A stretch of 64,000 nt of DNA from the NCBI RefSeq assembly GCF_913063425.1, contig NZ_CAJXYK010000011.1, positions 62,001 to 126,000 of the forward strand. The letters run 5' to 3'. The position numbers and the translations under genes were made by a program. This document shows positions 45,910 to 54,502 of the stretch, piece after piece. The notes beneath the pieces were generated by a model. That model was given only the letters and a program-made list of their open reading frames with translations. It ran no database searches and had not been told where the DNA came from. This DNA is from an uncultured Thiohalocapsa sp. (GTDB lineage Bacteria > Pseudomonadota > Gammaproteobacteria > Chromatiales > Chromatiaceae). Positions within the stretch are counted from its first letter, which is position 1, and each line of letters begins with the position of its first letter.

Positions 45910-46569
45910 TCAACGCCGCTCTTGTCCATGCAGCTTCGAGCGCCGGCGCAAGGCCAAGGCACCGAGGCCGGCGAGCAGGAGGATGGCGCTTGCCGGCGCC
46001 GGAATAACCTTGAAATTGGAGATTTCGGTCGTCGCACCCCCGAAGAGATCATCCACTGTCGCCTGGCGGAAGCCGAAGATGTCGCCTTCTTCGACGTAGA
46101 ACTTGCCGTGACCGCTCTGGCTGTCTGGCCCTGTGTTATCGGTGAGCCGGGTGAAGACGCCGTTGACCACGTAGCCGAAGGGATCGAACACCGGGCCGTC
46201 GAGGTCCTGCGTGATGTAGCTCCAGTCGAACTCGATGGCGGCGTTTCTGATCGCGGTGATCACGAAGTCGACGTTCAGGGGGTTGCCGGTACCGGAGTTA
46301 CTGCCGATCAGTGTGACCAGGTCGGGCGCGCCGCTGGTATCCACGGAACCGTTGCCCTCGGCGAGGATCGTCCAGTTCGCGACGTCATAGGGGCCGGTGA
46401 AGTCGTGGATGTACCACTCCGTTGACGCCGCGTCCATATCGGTCGTGGCTTGCAGATCCACGACGACAGGGCTGGCTACCGGGGGGATTGGATCATAGCT
46501 GCGGACAGCCGCTGTGGCGGGCAGTGCGACCGTGAGGGTCAGCAGCGCTGCCACTGTTTGCTTATTCAT
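45910..46569 (-). CDS. Exported protein with PEP-CTERM-like sorting tail
   Basis: 219 residues. Signal peptide MNKQTVAALLTLTVALPATA; a beta-sandwich-like mature region rich in Asp/Thr/Gly; C-terminal IPAPASAILLLAGLGALALR plus Arg-rich end, the three-part pattern of PEP-CTERM/exosortase substrates (short motif, hydrophobic helix, basic cluster). The second of two adjacent ATGs (46569) is best spaced from GGAG. Likely processed at the membrane and released or anchored; the exosortase is not in this window. Confidence 0.8.
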   Translation of the reverse strand: MNKQTVAALLTLTVALPATAAVRSYDPIPPVASPVVVDLQATTDMDAASTEWYIHDFTGPYDVANWTILAEGNGSVDTSGAPDLVTLIGSNSGTGNPLNVDFVITAIRNAAIEFDWSYITQDLDGPVFDPFGYVVNGVFTRLTDNTGPDSQSGHGKFYVEEGDIFGFRQATVDDLFGGATTEISNFKVIPAPASAILLLAGLGALALRRRSKLHGQERR

Positions 46570-47615
46570 CATGCTTCTCCGAAAAGGACTGCCCAGGATC
46601 TGTGAACGGGCGTTCATCAAGCGGTTTTATTAAGAAATCGAGGTCACTGGTTGCGCCGGCGCGCCTTCAGGTGCAGACGGGCACTGGTTGCCTGCTGCAT
46701 TCAAGCGCTGCAGCGAGCGTTATTCGCGAGTGTCTCCCGGCGGACTGCTGCGCGAACAGCTTCCTCTGTTGCGGCTGTCGGCGGTGCCGACGACCCGCTC
46801 GAGAGCTTGACGCGTTTCGGCGCTCATCGCCTGTGGGCAGCAAGTCCCGTGCCTTGGCCGCCGTCGGACAGCGAACAATGATCGGCATGGGGTATATGCC
46901 GATGAACGGTCGCTCGAATGCAAAATGCCCGTTCAAGGCCGCGCTGCGCCGAACTGGGCGTCATCCTAATGTATGCATGCCTTTACAAAGAGCTGACAGG
47001 CCCTGATGGCAAAGCCGGTGGGCATCCAATAGCACCTATCGGGGGAAGCGCCTGGTGAGTGCGTCAGAGAGGCACCTAAGGGTGTGGGAAAGGCGCTATG
47101 GATCAGGACCCTATGGAATGGATGCGATGGCGGGGGCTCGATCTGGAAGTGTAAAGCCGGCAAAACAGCGGTAGCGGGAAGATCGTCGGTCGCGCGCCGA
47201 TTCGGGCGAAGGACGCAGGGATCGGACAGTGACGCGCGCGGCGATGGGCTGTCGAGAGAGGTCGCTGGATGCCTGAACATCTTTGCTGTGCCCTTGGCCC
47301 GGGCATCTCGTCGGGCGACCCGGCTTGCAGGGGTGCCCGCCGCTGACTTCGCGCATTCGCGCTGGCCTGGATGGCAAAGGTGATCGGGCGCGGCATTGCA
47401 CCCCATCGGGAATGGGTGGTGTCGCCCCTTATGCAGGTGTAGGGAGAGGCAGACCTGATGGCCGTGCCGGTATGACCGGATCAGTGCGGGTGTGGGTGAA
47501 GCCTGGTACGGTCCAGATCTTGGGCCGTAATCCGAGCGCGCGCAGCTGCGCGTCCCCAGCTCCAGTGGCCCTGCCCAGACTCCTTGGCCACAGACGCGGC
47601 GGCAGCGAGACCACT
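46570..47615. other. Intergenic region, no gene supported
   Basis: About 1.05 kb. Open frames exist on both strands, but none has protein-like composition or a ribosome-binding site. The minus-strand frame at about 46966-47406 is low-complexity Pro/Arg/Ser-rich sequence. Confidence 0.4.
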
Positions 47616-48419
47616 ATGCGCATCCGGATCGGCTATGACCTCAGCTACCAGTGCCCGCAGCCGACCCCGATGATTCTGACGCTGCGGGTGCATTGGAGCC
47701 GCGCCGCGGACCTCATCACCCCGGACCACATCAGCACGAGCCCGGTGGTCCCGATCTCAGGATATCGGGATGGGTTCGGCAACTGGTGCAGCAGACTGAT
47801 CGCGCCGCCGGGCGACTTCCGCGTCTTTGCGGACGCGCTCATCAGCGACAGCGGTCTGCCCGACGCTGTCAGCCCCGGCGCCCTGCAGCATGCGGTGGAG
47901 AATCTGCCGGAGGAGACGCTGGTGTTCCTGCTCGGCAGCCGCTACTGCGAGACCGATCGGCTTTCCGAGACGGCCTGGGGGCTGTTCGGGCATACGCCGC
48001 CGGGCTGGCCGCGGGTGCAGGCGATCTGTGACTTCGTCCACGGCCATCTCACCTTCGGCTATCAACACGCCCGCGCGACCCGGACGGCGCTGGAGGCCTT
48101 CCACGAGCGCGTGGGCGTGTGCCGGGACTACACGCACCTCGCGATCACCTTCTGCCGCTGCATGAACATTCCTGCGCGTTACTGCACCGGATACCTGGGG
48201 GACATCGGCATTCCGGCCTCGCCGGACCCGATGGACTTCTCCGCCTGGCTCGAGGTGTATCTGGGCGGGCGTTGGCATACCTTCGATCCACGCAACAACG
48301 TGCCGCGGGTCGGCCGCGTCCTGATCGCCCAGGGGCGTGATGCGGCCGATGTGCCGCTGAGTAATGCGTTTGGACCGAACCTGTTGAAGGGCTTCGGTGT
48401 GTGGACGTATCAGGTATGA
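47616..48419 (+). CDS. Transglutaminase family protein (Cys intact)
   Basis: 267 residues with an N-terminal beta domain (about 1-115) and Transglut_core. The catalytic Cys is C169 in RVGVCRDYTHLAITFC, with Asp224 in HTFDPRNN. The usual HAW motif reads SAW (Ser209), which I recall as a common variant in this subfamily. Likely a cysteine amidase/peptidase. The ATG at 47616 fits the family N-terminus. It overlaps the next gene by ATGA; the operon complements the Cys-less homologue at 38509. Confidence 0.87.
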   Translation: MRIRIGYDLSYQCPQPTPMILTLRVHWSRAADLITPDHISTSPVVPISGYRDGFGNWCSRLIAPPGDFRVFADALISDSGLPDAVSPGALQHAVENLPEETLVFLLGSRYCETDRLSETAWGLFGHTPPGWPRVQAICDFVHGHLTFGYQHARATRTALEAFHERVGVCRDYTHLAITFCRCMNIPARYCTGYLGDIGIPASPDPMDFSAWLEVYLGGRWHTFDPRNNVPRVGRVLIAQGRDAADVPLSNAFGPNLLKGFGVWTYQV

Positions 48420-49258
48420 ACGGCCGGTGTGGCGGTGAGCCGGAGCTGGGTCCGCGCACTCTACTCAGGCCCGATGAGCCGCCCGCGCTCGAGCGCGTCA
48501 ACCCAGCGGGCGGCACCCACGCGGTGCTGGTCTGCGATCATGCGTCGAATCGCATCCCGGCACGGCTCGGCGCCCTTGGCCTCGAGCCCGGCAGGCTGCA
48601 AGAGCACATCGCCTGGGACCCCGGTGCGGCCGAGGTGGCGCGCCATCTCGCGGCCGAGCTGGATGCGCCGTTGCTGCTCAGCGGCTACTCCCGGCTGGTC
48701 ATCGACTGCAACCGTCCGCTTGGACATGCGGACTCCATGGCCGAGCGCAGTGCCGGCGTGGCCATTCCCGGCAACCGGCGGCTGTCGCCGGCGGCGCGCG
48801 CGCGCCGCGTCGAGGCGCTGTTCCGCCCGTATCACGCCGCCATTGCCGAGCTGCTGGACGCGCGCTCACGGCAACCGACTGCGCTGATCAGCGTCCACAG
48901 CTTCTCGTCAGTGCTGAACGGCCGGCAGCGCCCCTGGCAGATCGGCATCTCGCATTGGCGCGACCGGCGGCTCGCGGACCTGCTGCTGGGCGCCCTGGGC
49001 CGGCTCGGGACCTTTGCGCTCGGTGACAATGCGCCCTATCCCATCGAGGCCGACATCGACTACACCATCCCCGCCCACGGCGGCGCGCGTGGCTTGCCGG
49101 CGGTGATGATCGAGATCCGCCAGGACGAGCTCCGGACGCCGGCGGGTGCCGCCGCCTGGGCAGCACGCCTCGCGGCTGCCTATCGTCTCATCGAGGGCGA
49201 GATCCCGCAGCTGTGCGGGCATCCGTTGGGTGACGAGCCCGCGGGTCGCCCCTGCTGA
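48416..49258 (+). CDS. N-formylglutamate amidohydrolase-like protein
   Basis: 280 residues of the N-formylglutamate amidohydrolase family (HutG-like). Motifs: [65 protein letters not shown]. Such genes commonly accompany transglutaminase and ATP-grasp/alpha-E genes rather than histidine degradation genes, so the true substrate may be another N-acyl amino acid or peptide. Translationally coupled to the preceding transglutaminase. Confidence 0.85.
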   Translation: MNGRCGGEPELGPRTLLRPDEPPALERVNPAGGTHAVLVCDHASNRIPARLGALGLEPGRLQEHIAWDPGAAEVARHLAAELDAPLLLSGYSRLVIDCNRPLGHADSMAERSAGVAIPGNRRLSPAARARRVEALFRPYHAAIAELLDARSRQPTALISVHSFSSVLNGRQRPWQIGISHWRDRRLADLLLGALGRLGTFALGDNAPYPIEADIDYTIPAHGGARGLPAVMIEIRQDELRTPAGAAAWAARLAAAYRLIEGEIPQLCGHPLGDEPAGRPC

Positions 49259-49360
49259 CCCGCTGCGGAAGGCCGCCAGCCCGGCCAATGGCAACGCACC
49301 AAGGCGGCAGCTCGCGCGCTGGGGGCGAGCATCATCCAGCGTCCAGTGTCGCGCTGCCGG

Positions 49361-49430
49361 AAACGCTGATTGCTCGGCGTTTCCCGTGCGGGCCAGGACG
49401 GCCCACCATTTTCTGCGGCGTAAGCCGCCG
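49361..49430. repeat. Multi-hairpin dispersed repeat, copy B (partial)
   Basis: Contains aaacgctgattgctcggcgttt, gggccaggacggccc and a short gcggcgtaagccgc palindrome in the same order as the full copy at 59866-60000. It ends before the later hairpins. Confidence 0.8.
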
Positions 49431-49457
49431 ACAGGGCAGCTTCTTCGCTGGCTGCGG

Positions 49458-49637
49458 TCAGCCGATGCACCGGGGGCGGAGCTGCGGCTCCGCCAGGACC
49501 GGGCTGGCGGAGGCAAGGGTGTAGTCGCCCGCAATGTCCTTCTCGGGAGTCACCGCCACGAAGCACGCCGTGACGCGGCGGCGGATGTCCTGGGTGATCC
49601 GCTGGCGGAAATACTGGTCGAGGGCGCCGATCGCCAT
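49458..49637 (-). pseudogene. GNAT-type toxin N-terminal remnant
   Basis: Minus-strand reading [20 protein letters not shown], then [20 protein letters not shown], closely follows the N-terminal pattern of TacT/AtaT-like GNAT acetyltransferase toxins (ALDxYFxxQAxQDxRRRxxxCFVA..GxIAGYYTLSAAS). The acetyl-CoA-binding C-terminal half is missing. It sits between repeat copy B and a VapBC module. Confidence 0.65.
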
Positions 49638-49700
49638 GGCGTTGCACCGATCATGCGTGATGCCTACACTGCCATCAACACGGCTACACGGATCGCCCCG

Positions 49701-49955
49701 ATGGCCTTGAACATTCGCAATCCCGAGACGGATCGACTCGCCGAGCAGTTGGCTGAGCTCACCGGTGAGACCAAGACCGCGGCCGTGACGCAGGCGCTGC
49801 GTGAGCGATTGCAACGCGTTCAGCGGGAGCGCTCCGGCACCCGCCTGGCGGATCGTCTGGACGCCATCGCGGTCCGCGTCGCCGCGCTGCCGGTCCGGGA
49901 TGGGCGTTCCGCGGAGGCGATTCTGGACTACGACGACGACGGCCTGCCGAACTGA
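49701..49955 (+). CDS. vapB: VapB-type antitoxin
   Basis: 84-residue Rv0623-type VapB antitoxin. The N-terminus [20 protein letters not shown] followed by [17 protein letters not shown] forms the DNA-binding/ribbon-helix-helix-like part; the acidic C-terminus [12 protein letters not shown] binds the toxin. It overlaps vapC by 1 bp, the standard toxin–antitoxin arrangement. Likely autoregulated. Confidence 0.88.
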   Translation: MALNIRNPETDRLAEQLAELTGETKTAAVTQALRERLQRVQRERSGTRLADRLDAIAVRVAALPVRDGRSAEAILDYDDDGLPN

Positions 49956-50353
49956 TGGTCATCGATACGTCGGCACTCGTGGCCATCCTGCAGGATGAGC
50001 CGGAGCGGCACCGGTTCAACGAGGCCATCGAGCAGGCGCCGAACCGTCTGTTGTCGGCGGCGAATCTCGTCGAGATCTCCATCGTGGTCGAGAGTCGCTA
50101 TGGCGCAGAGGGCATCCGCGAGCTCGACCTCTTCCTGCGGACCGCGCAGGTCGAGACGGTGAGCGTCGATCCGGCGCAAGCCCTCGCCGCGTGCGAAGCC
50201 TTCCGGCGCTTCGGCAAGGGTCGCCACGCGGCGGGGCTCAACTTCGGCGACTGCTTTGCCTATGCCCTCGCAGTCGTGCGAGAGGAGCCCCTCCTGTTCA
50301 AGGGCGAAGACTTCCCGCTGACTGACGTCATCGCCGCGGTGCCGGTGCATTGA
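49955..50353 (+). CDS. vapC: VapC-type PIN-domain ribonuclease toxin
   Basis: 132-residue PIN-domain toxin. Conserved acidic residues are visible: Asp4 in [10 protein letters not shown], Glu40 in NLVEIS, and Asp99 in NFGDCFAYALA; the C-terminal LLFKGEDFPLTDV is typical. Full length, so probably active. Translationally coupled to vapB. VapC toxins cut specific RNAs such as initiator tRNA or rRNA; the target here is unknown. Confidence 0.9.
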   Translation: MVIDTSALVAILQDEPERHRFNEAIEQAPNRLLSAANLVEISIVVESRYGAEGIRELDLFLRTAQVETVSVDPAQALAACEAFRRFGKGRHAAGLNFGDCFAYALAVVREEPLLFKGEDFPLTDVIAAVPVH

Positions 50354-50437
50354 GTCGGCGCAGAAGCCGAACTGGCCAGACCCGCTGTTTCGGACACCTG
50401 CGGACCGCGGTCAGCAGGCATCCAAGTGCGCCAGCCG

Positions 50438-51730
50438 TCAGCCGAACGCCTCCAACGCCGCGGCCAGCTCAGGATGCTGCCTGGCGTGCTCCGCCACCGG
50501 CACCCCGGCGGCGATGGCCTCCCAAGCCTGCCGCAGGCTCGCTGCCCCGCCGGTGGGTCCGCGCGGATGGCTGAACACGCCGCGGCCCGGGACAAAGCCG
50601 AAGTCCGGGCTGCCGATCTGCTCGTGCACGCCGGTGAGCGTCGCCGCGGAGTCGCTGCCGCCCGGCACCGGCAGTGCGGGCTTGATCGGCCCCATGGGCT
50701 CGGTGCAGGCGGCGATGCACTCCAGCACCTCGTCCTCGGCGGTCATCATGCGCGGGCCGAAGCCGGGCATGATGATGACGTCGAACCCCGCGAGCCGCTG
50801 CAGCTTGGTGAGCACCCGCGTGTGCACGCCGAAGTACGGCAGCCGGCTCATGGCGGCGATGACCGGGAAGTGCGCCACCAGCGGGACCCGGGCATGCCGG
50901 CGCAGCATGCGCACACCGCTCAGGCCCACCGGCAGGGCGTTGACCATGACGGCGTTGGCGCCGTTGGCCACCACGGTGTCGTGCAGCGCCACCAGCCGTT
51001 CGACCTCGTCGGTGATGTTGGCGAGATAGACCTTGGGTACGCCCGTCTCCTGCTCGGCCTGCTGCCGCGCGGCGCCGAGCAGCCGCGAGCGCTCGGCGAT
51101 GGGGGACCAGTCCGGGTCCGCCAACATCTCGTCGTCCTTGGCGATGTCGAGCCCGCCGCGCCAGGCGGCGAGGCCGAGCTCGGCGAAGGGCGCCGGCGCC
51201 AGTCCGATGTTCGGCTTGATGACACCGAAGAAGAAGGGCCGGTCATGGATCTGCCAGCGCTCGCGCAGGCCATGGAGCCCATACTGCGGCCCGTCGAAGT
51301 GGGCGAGGAAGGCGTCCGGAAACTCGATGTCCAGGAGCTTCACCACCGGGATGCCGGGCGCGAAGAAGGCGCCCTCGCCGAGCACGGCGGAGAGCATGTT
51401 CGGGAGGCGCGGGCCGAAGTTGGCGTGCGGATGGGCGATGCGCACCCGGCAGACGCTGACCGGCGCGATGACGGGTGGGTCGAGCGGGTAACTGGTGCCG
51501 GACAGGGTCGTCTCGACCTCCAGGTCCACGACCTTGGCCGCGAAGCGGGGCCGATAGTCCTCGTCCACACCCACCCGCTGCCACTGGGCGGTGGACTGCT
51601 CGCTGGCCAGGTGGGCCGCCGCGGCGCGCGGGTCCCCGGTGCACTCGATGCGGTAGTCGAGCAGTAGGTGGGCATCGGCGTCCAGCTGTGCGGGCTCGGC
51701 GTAGAAGCCGTCGATGTCGGCATCGCGCAT
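50438..51730 (-). CDS. RuBisCO-like protein (form IV)
   Basis: 430-residue RuBisCO large-subunit-fold protein. The carbamylated-Lys region is kept as GGLDIAKDDEM (Lys201/Asp203/Glu204 equivalents), but other active-site positions differ. FGVIKPNIGL keeps the first Lys and has Asn in the second (Lys177) position, the loop-6 Lys is absent, and the phosphate-binding region reads GRGVFSHPRG. It is thus not a CO2-fixing RuBisCO but an RLP, a class with enolase or isomerase roles in sulfur/methionine salvage or unknown roles. Transcribed 3 bp after the yjbQ-like gene. Confidence 0.9.
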   Translation of the reverse strand: MRDADIDGFYAEPAQLDADAHLLLDYRIECTGDPRAAAAHLASEQSTAQWQRVGVDEDYRPRFAAKVVDLEVETTLSGTSYPLDPPVIAPVSVCRVRIAHPHANFGPRLPNMLSAVLGEGAFFAPGIPVVKLLDIEFPDAFLAHFDGPQYGLHGLRERWQIHDRPFFFGVIKPNIGLAPAPFAELGLAAWRGGLDIAKDDEMLADPDWSPIAERSRLLGAARQQAEQETGVPKVYLANITDEVERLVALHDTVVANGANAVMVNALPVGLSGVRMLRRHARVPLVAHFPVIAAMSRLPYFGVHTRVLTKLQRLAGFDVIIMPGFGPRMMTAEDEVLECIAACTEPMGPIKPALPVPGGSDSAATLTGVHEQIGSPDFGFVPGRGVFSHPRGPTGGAASLRQAWEAIAAGVPVAEHARQHPELAAALEAFG

Positions 51731-51733
51731 GGC

Positions 51734-52162
51734 TCAGACCTCCCCCAGCAGCTGCACCGTCACCTGCCGTCGTGGCCGCGGCCCGTCCAGCTCGATGAAG
51801 AACACCGACTGCCACGCCCCGAGCAGCAGCTCGCCGTCCGCCACCGGGATGCTCTCGGAGGCGTTGGCGAAGAGCCCGAGCAGGTGGGCGTGGGCGTTGT
51901 CGCGGTCATCCACCGGGGCGATGTTGTGGCCGTAGTCGCCGTCGCGCGGCACCAGGCGCTTCAGGAAGGTGATCATGTCCTGCTGCAGCCGCTCTTCGTG
52001 CTCGTTGAGGTTTACCCGTGCGGTGGTGTGGTTGGAGATGAGCGTCACCAGTCCGTGCCGCAGGCCGCTCGCCTGCACCCGCTCGCGCACCTGCGCGGTG
52101 ATGTCGAGGAGCTGGATGGGCGCGGTGGTGGTGAGCTCGATACGGTCGATGCAGGCTTGCAT
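51734..52162 (-). CDS. YjbQ family (UPF0047) protein
   Basis: 142 residues of the YjbQ/UPF0047 family, with ITAQVRERVQASGLRHGLVT, ISNHTTARVNLNEHE, DNAHAHLLGLFANASESIPV and LGAWQSVFFIELDGPRPRRQ. Members can show weak thiamine-phosphate synthase activity, but their main role is unclear. The ATG at 52162 gives the usual family length; the frame is open to an ATG at 52201. It lies directly upstream of the RuBisCO-like gene in the same operon, a combination worth noting. Confidence 0.87.
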   Translation of the reverse strand: MQACIDRIELTTTAPIQLLDITAQVRERVQASGLRHGLVTLISNHTTARVNLNEHEERLQQDMITFLKRLVPRDGDYGHNIAPVDDRDNAHAHLLGLFANASESIPVADGELLLGAWQSVFFIELDGPRPRRQVTVQLLGEV

Positions 52163-52416
52163 GGGCGGGATCTGCGGCGGGTCTGGCTTGGACAGCAGCA
52201 TACTGGAGCTGCCGGGGCAGGGCGACGGCTTGGGTCAAGCGACGGGCGCTGGGGGCTCGACTTGGATGGATGGCGTGCGAAGCGTGCTGTCCGCTGGCGG
52301 CGCGTCTGCTCCGGTTTGACCGCCATCAATGAGCCCGTACCACGCGTGTGGGATCGTGCAGCGTTTGTCGGATGGCTGTCGCCGTCCACTCCCGATGCGC
52401 TGACGCCCGCCGACCG

Positions 52417-53349
52417 ATGCCGCTGTCCGACCTCGTCAACACCTTCGGCCAAGACCTGCTCCGCCGGCATGGGCGCCGCGTGCACAAGGTCGCCATCCAC
52501 GCGGGCTTCAGCTGCCCGAACCGTGACGGGGCCAAGGGCCGCGGCGGCTGCACCTTCTGCAACAACGTCTCCTTCAGCCCGAACGCGCGGGCGCTGCCCG
52601 ACGTGGCGGCGCAGATCGCCGCAGGCCGGCGGGTGATCCGCCGGCGCACCGGGGCCGAGCGCTACCTGGCCTACTTCCAGGCGTACACCAACACCTACGG
52701 CGATGTGGCGCGCCTGGGTGCGCTCTACCGTGCTGCGCTGGCGGAGCCGGATGTCATCGGCCTCTCCGTCGGCACGCGGCCGGACTGCGTGCCGGATGCG
52801 GTGCTGGACCTGCTCTGCGAGCTGCGCGACGACGGCCACGAGGTTTGGCTGGAGCTGGGGCTGCAGTCGGCCTTCGATGCAACCCTGGCGCGGGTCAACC
52901 GCGGCCATGGCTTCGCCGAGTATCGCCGGGCGGTGCGCGGTGCACGCGGGCGCGGCCTGCCGGTCTGCACGCATCTCATCGTCGGCCTGCCCGGGGAGGG
53001 GCGCTTGGAGGCGCTCACGAGCCTCGAGCGGGTGCTGGCGCTGGGCACGGACGGGCTCAAGCTGCATCCGCTGCACGTGGTGCGCCACACGCTGCTCGCC
53101 AAGGACTGGCGCGCCGGCGGCTACCGCCCGCTGCCCATGGACGACTACATCGCCATCGCCTGCGACCTCATCGAGCACACGCCTGCGGACATCACCTACC
53201 ACCGCGTCACCGGTACCGCGAGCCGCGACATCCTGCTCGCCCCCGACTGGTGTGCGAAGAAATGGGCCGTGCTGAACGGCATCGAGACGGAGCTGCGCCG
53301 CCGCGGCACCACACAGGGCGCGCGCGCCGGGGAGCGGATTGCGGCTTGA
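52417..53349 (+). CDS. YhcC-like radical SAM protein (TIGR01212)
   Basis: 310 residues with the radical-SAM cluster motif in CPNRDGAKGRGGCTFC, the long-spaced form typical of the YhcC family. Conserved YFQAYTNTYG, GLSVGTRPDC and LELGLQSAFD segments follow. It binds a 4Fe-4S cluster and SAM; the physiological reaction is not firmly known. The ATG at 52417 is chosen by family length. An open frame upstream to 52348 has no convincing start. Confidence 0.9.
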   Translation: MPLSDLVNTFGQDLLRRHGRRVHKVAIHAGFSCPNRDGAKGRGGCTFCNNVSFSPNARALPDVAAQIAAGRRVIRRRTGAERYLAYFQAYTNTYGDVARLGALYRAALAEPDVIGLSVGTRPDCVPDAVLDLLCELRDDGHEVWLELGLQSAFDATLARVNRGHGFAEYRRAVRGARGRGLPVCTHLIVGLPGEGRLEALTSLERVLALGTDGLKLHPLHVVRHTLLAKDWRAGGYRPLPMDDYIAIACDLIEHTPADITYHRVTGTASRDILLAPDWCAKKWAVLNGIETELRRRGTTQGARAGERIAA

Positions 53350-53430
53350 ATAGAGTACGGAGTACGAGCTACGGGTCGACGCCCGTGCCTTGCCTGGGGC
53401 ACCCACGTACTCCGCACTCCGTACTTCTTA
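53350..53430. repeat. tacggag repeat, inverted pair
   Basis: gagtacggagtacgagctacg (about 53352-53372) and cgtactccgcactccgtac (about 53405-53423) form an inverted pair with a GC-rich loop between the YhcC-like gene and ubiU. Related to the single block at 40441-40479. Confidence 0.75.
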
Positions 53431-53506
53431 CAACCGCAGCGACCGGCATCGCGGCCAAGACCCGTAACAGCGCATCCACCCAGAACCCAACCCGAGAAGG
53501 CACCCT

Positions 53507-54502
53507 ATGGAGCTCGTCTGCCCCGCCGGCAACCTGCCGTCGCTGAAGGCCGCCGTCGACAACGGCGCCGATGCCGTCTACACGGGCTTCCGTGACGACA
53601 CCAACGCGCGGCACTTCGCCGGGCTCAACTTCACGGCGAGCAAGCTCGCCGACGGCATCCGCTATGCCAAGTCCCACGGCAAGCGGGTGTTCATCGCCAT
53701 GAACACCTATCCGCGCCCAGACGGCTTCCAGCGCTTCGAGCAGGCGGTGGATCAAGCGGCCGACCTGGGGGTCGATGCCCTCATCTGTGCCGACATCGGC
53801 GTGCTGGACTATGCCGCGCGCCGCCAGCCCAAGCTCAATCTGCACCTCTCGGTGCAGGCGTCGGCCACCAACTACGAGTCGCTGCGGTTCTATCACGAGC
53901 ACTTCGGCATCAAGCGCGCGGTGTTGCCGCGGGTGCTGTCCATGTCCCAGGTCGAGCACGTCATCGCGCAGAGCCCGGTGGAGATCGAGGTGTTCGGCTT
54001 CGGCAGCCTGTGCGTGATGGTGGAGGGGCGCTGCATCCTGTCGTCCTATGCCACCGGGCGCTCGCCCAACACCTACGGTGCCTGCTCGCCGGCGAGCCAT
54101 GTGGAGTGGATCGAGACCGACACCGGGCTCGACACGCGCCTGGGCGGCGTGCTGATCCAGCGCCATCCGAAGGGCGAGAACGTCGGCTATCCCACCCTGT
54201 GCAAGGGCACCTACCGCGCCGAAGGCCAGACCTACCATGCCATCGAAGACCCGGTGAGCCTGAACGCCATGGAGCTGCTGCCGCAGCTCGCCGCCGCCGG
54301 CGTCGCCGCGGTGAAAATCGAGGGGCGCCAGCGCAGCCCCGTCTACGTCAAGCAGGTGACGCGGGTGTGGCGCGAGGCGCTGGATGCCTTCGCCAAGGAC
54401 CCGTCGCACTTTGCCCCAAGGCCCGAGTGGACCGCGGAGCTGGCGAAGGTCTCCGAGGGGGCGCAGACCACGCTCGGCCCTTACCACCGGCCCTGGCAAT
54501 GA
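53507..54502 (+). CDS. ubiU: Ubiquinone anaerobic biosynthesis protein UbiU (U32 family)
   Basis: 331-residue U32-family Fe-S protein of O2-independent ubiquinone hydroxylation. It begins MELVCPAGNLPSLKAAVDNG. The four cluster cysteines are C169, C176, C193 and C232 (in GSLCVMVEGRC, GACSP and YPTLCKGTY), the same pattern as E. coli UbiU. GAGAAGG precedes the ATG. It overlaps ubiV by ATGA, so the UbiUV complex subunits are co-translated. Confidence 0.95.
   Translation: MELVCPAGNLPSLKAAVDNGADAVYTGFRDDTNARHFAGLNFTASKLADGIRYAKSHGKRVFIAMNTYPRPDGFQRFEQAVDQAADLGVDALICADIGVLDYAARRQPKLNLHLSVQASATNYESLRFYHEHFGIKRAVLPRVLSMSQVEHVIAQSPVEIEVFGFGSLCVMVEGRCILSSYATGRSPNTYGACSPASHVEWIETDTGLDTRLGGVLIQRHPKGENVGYPTLCKGTYRAEGQTYHAIEDPVSLNAMELLPQLAAAGVAAVKIEGRQRSPVYVKQVTRVWREALDAFAKDPSHFAPRPEWTAELAKVSEGAQTTLGPYHRPWQ

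Noticed and set aside
46966-47406. 146-codon minus-strand frame
   Set aside because: Pro/Arg/Ser/His-rich, no start signal, and the overlapping frames are equally open; treated as non-coding.
50354-50370. Small tcggc/gccga stem between vapC and the RuBisCO-like gene
   Set aside because: Five base pairs without a U-tract is not enough to call a terminator.
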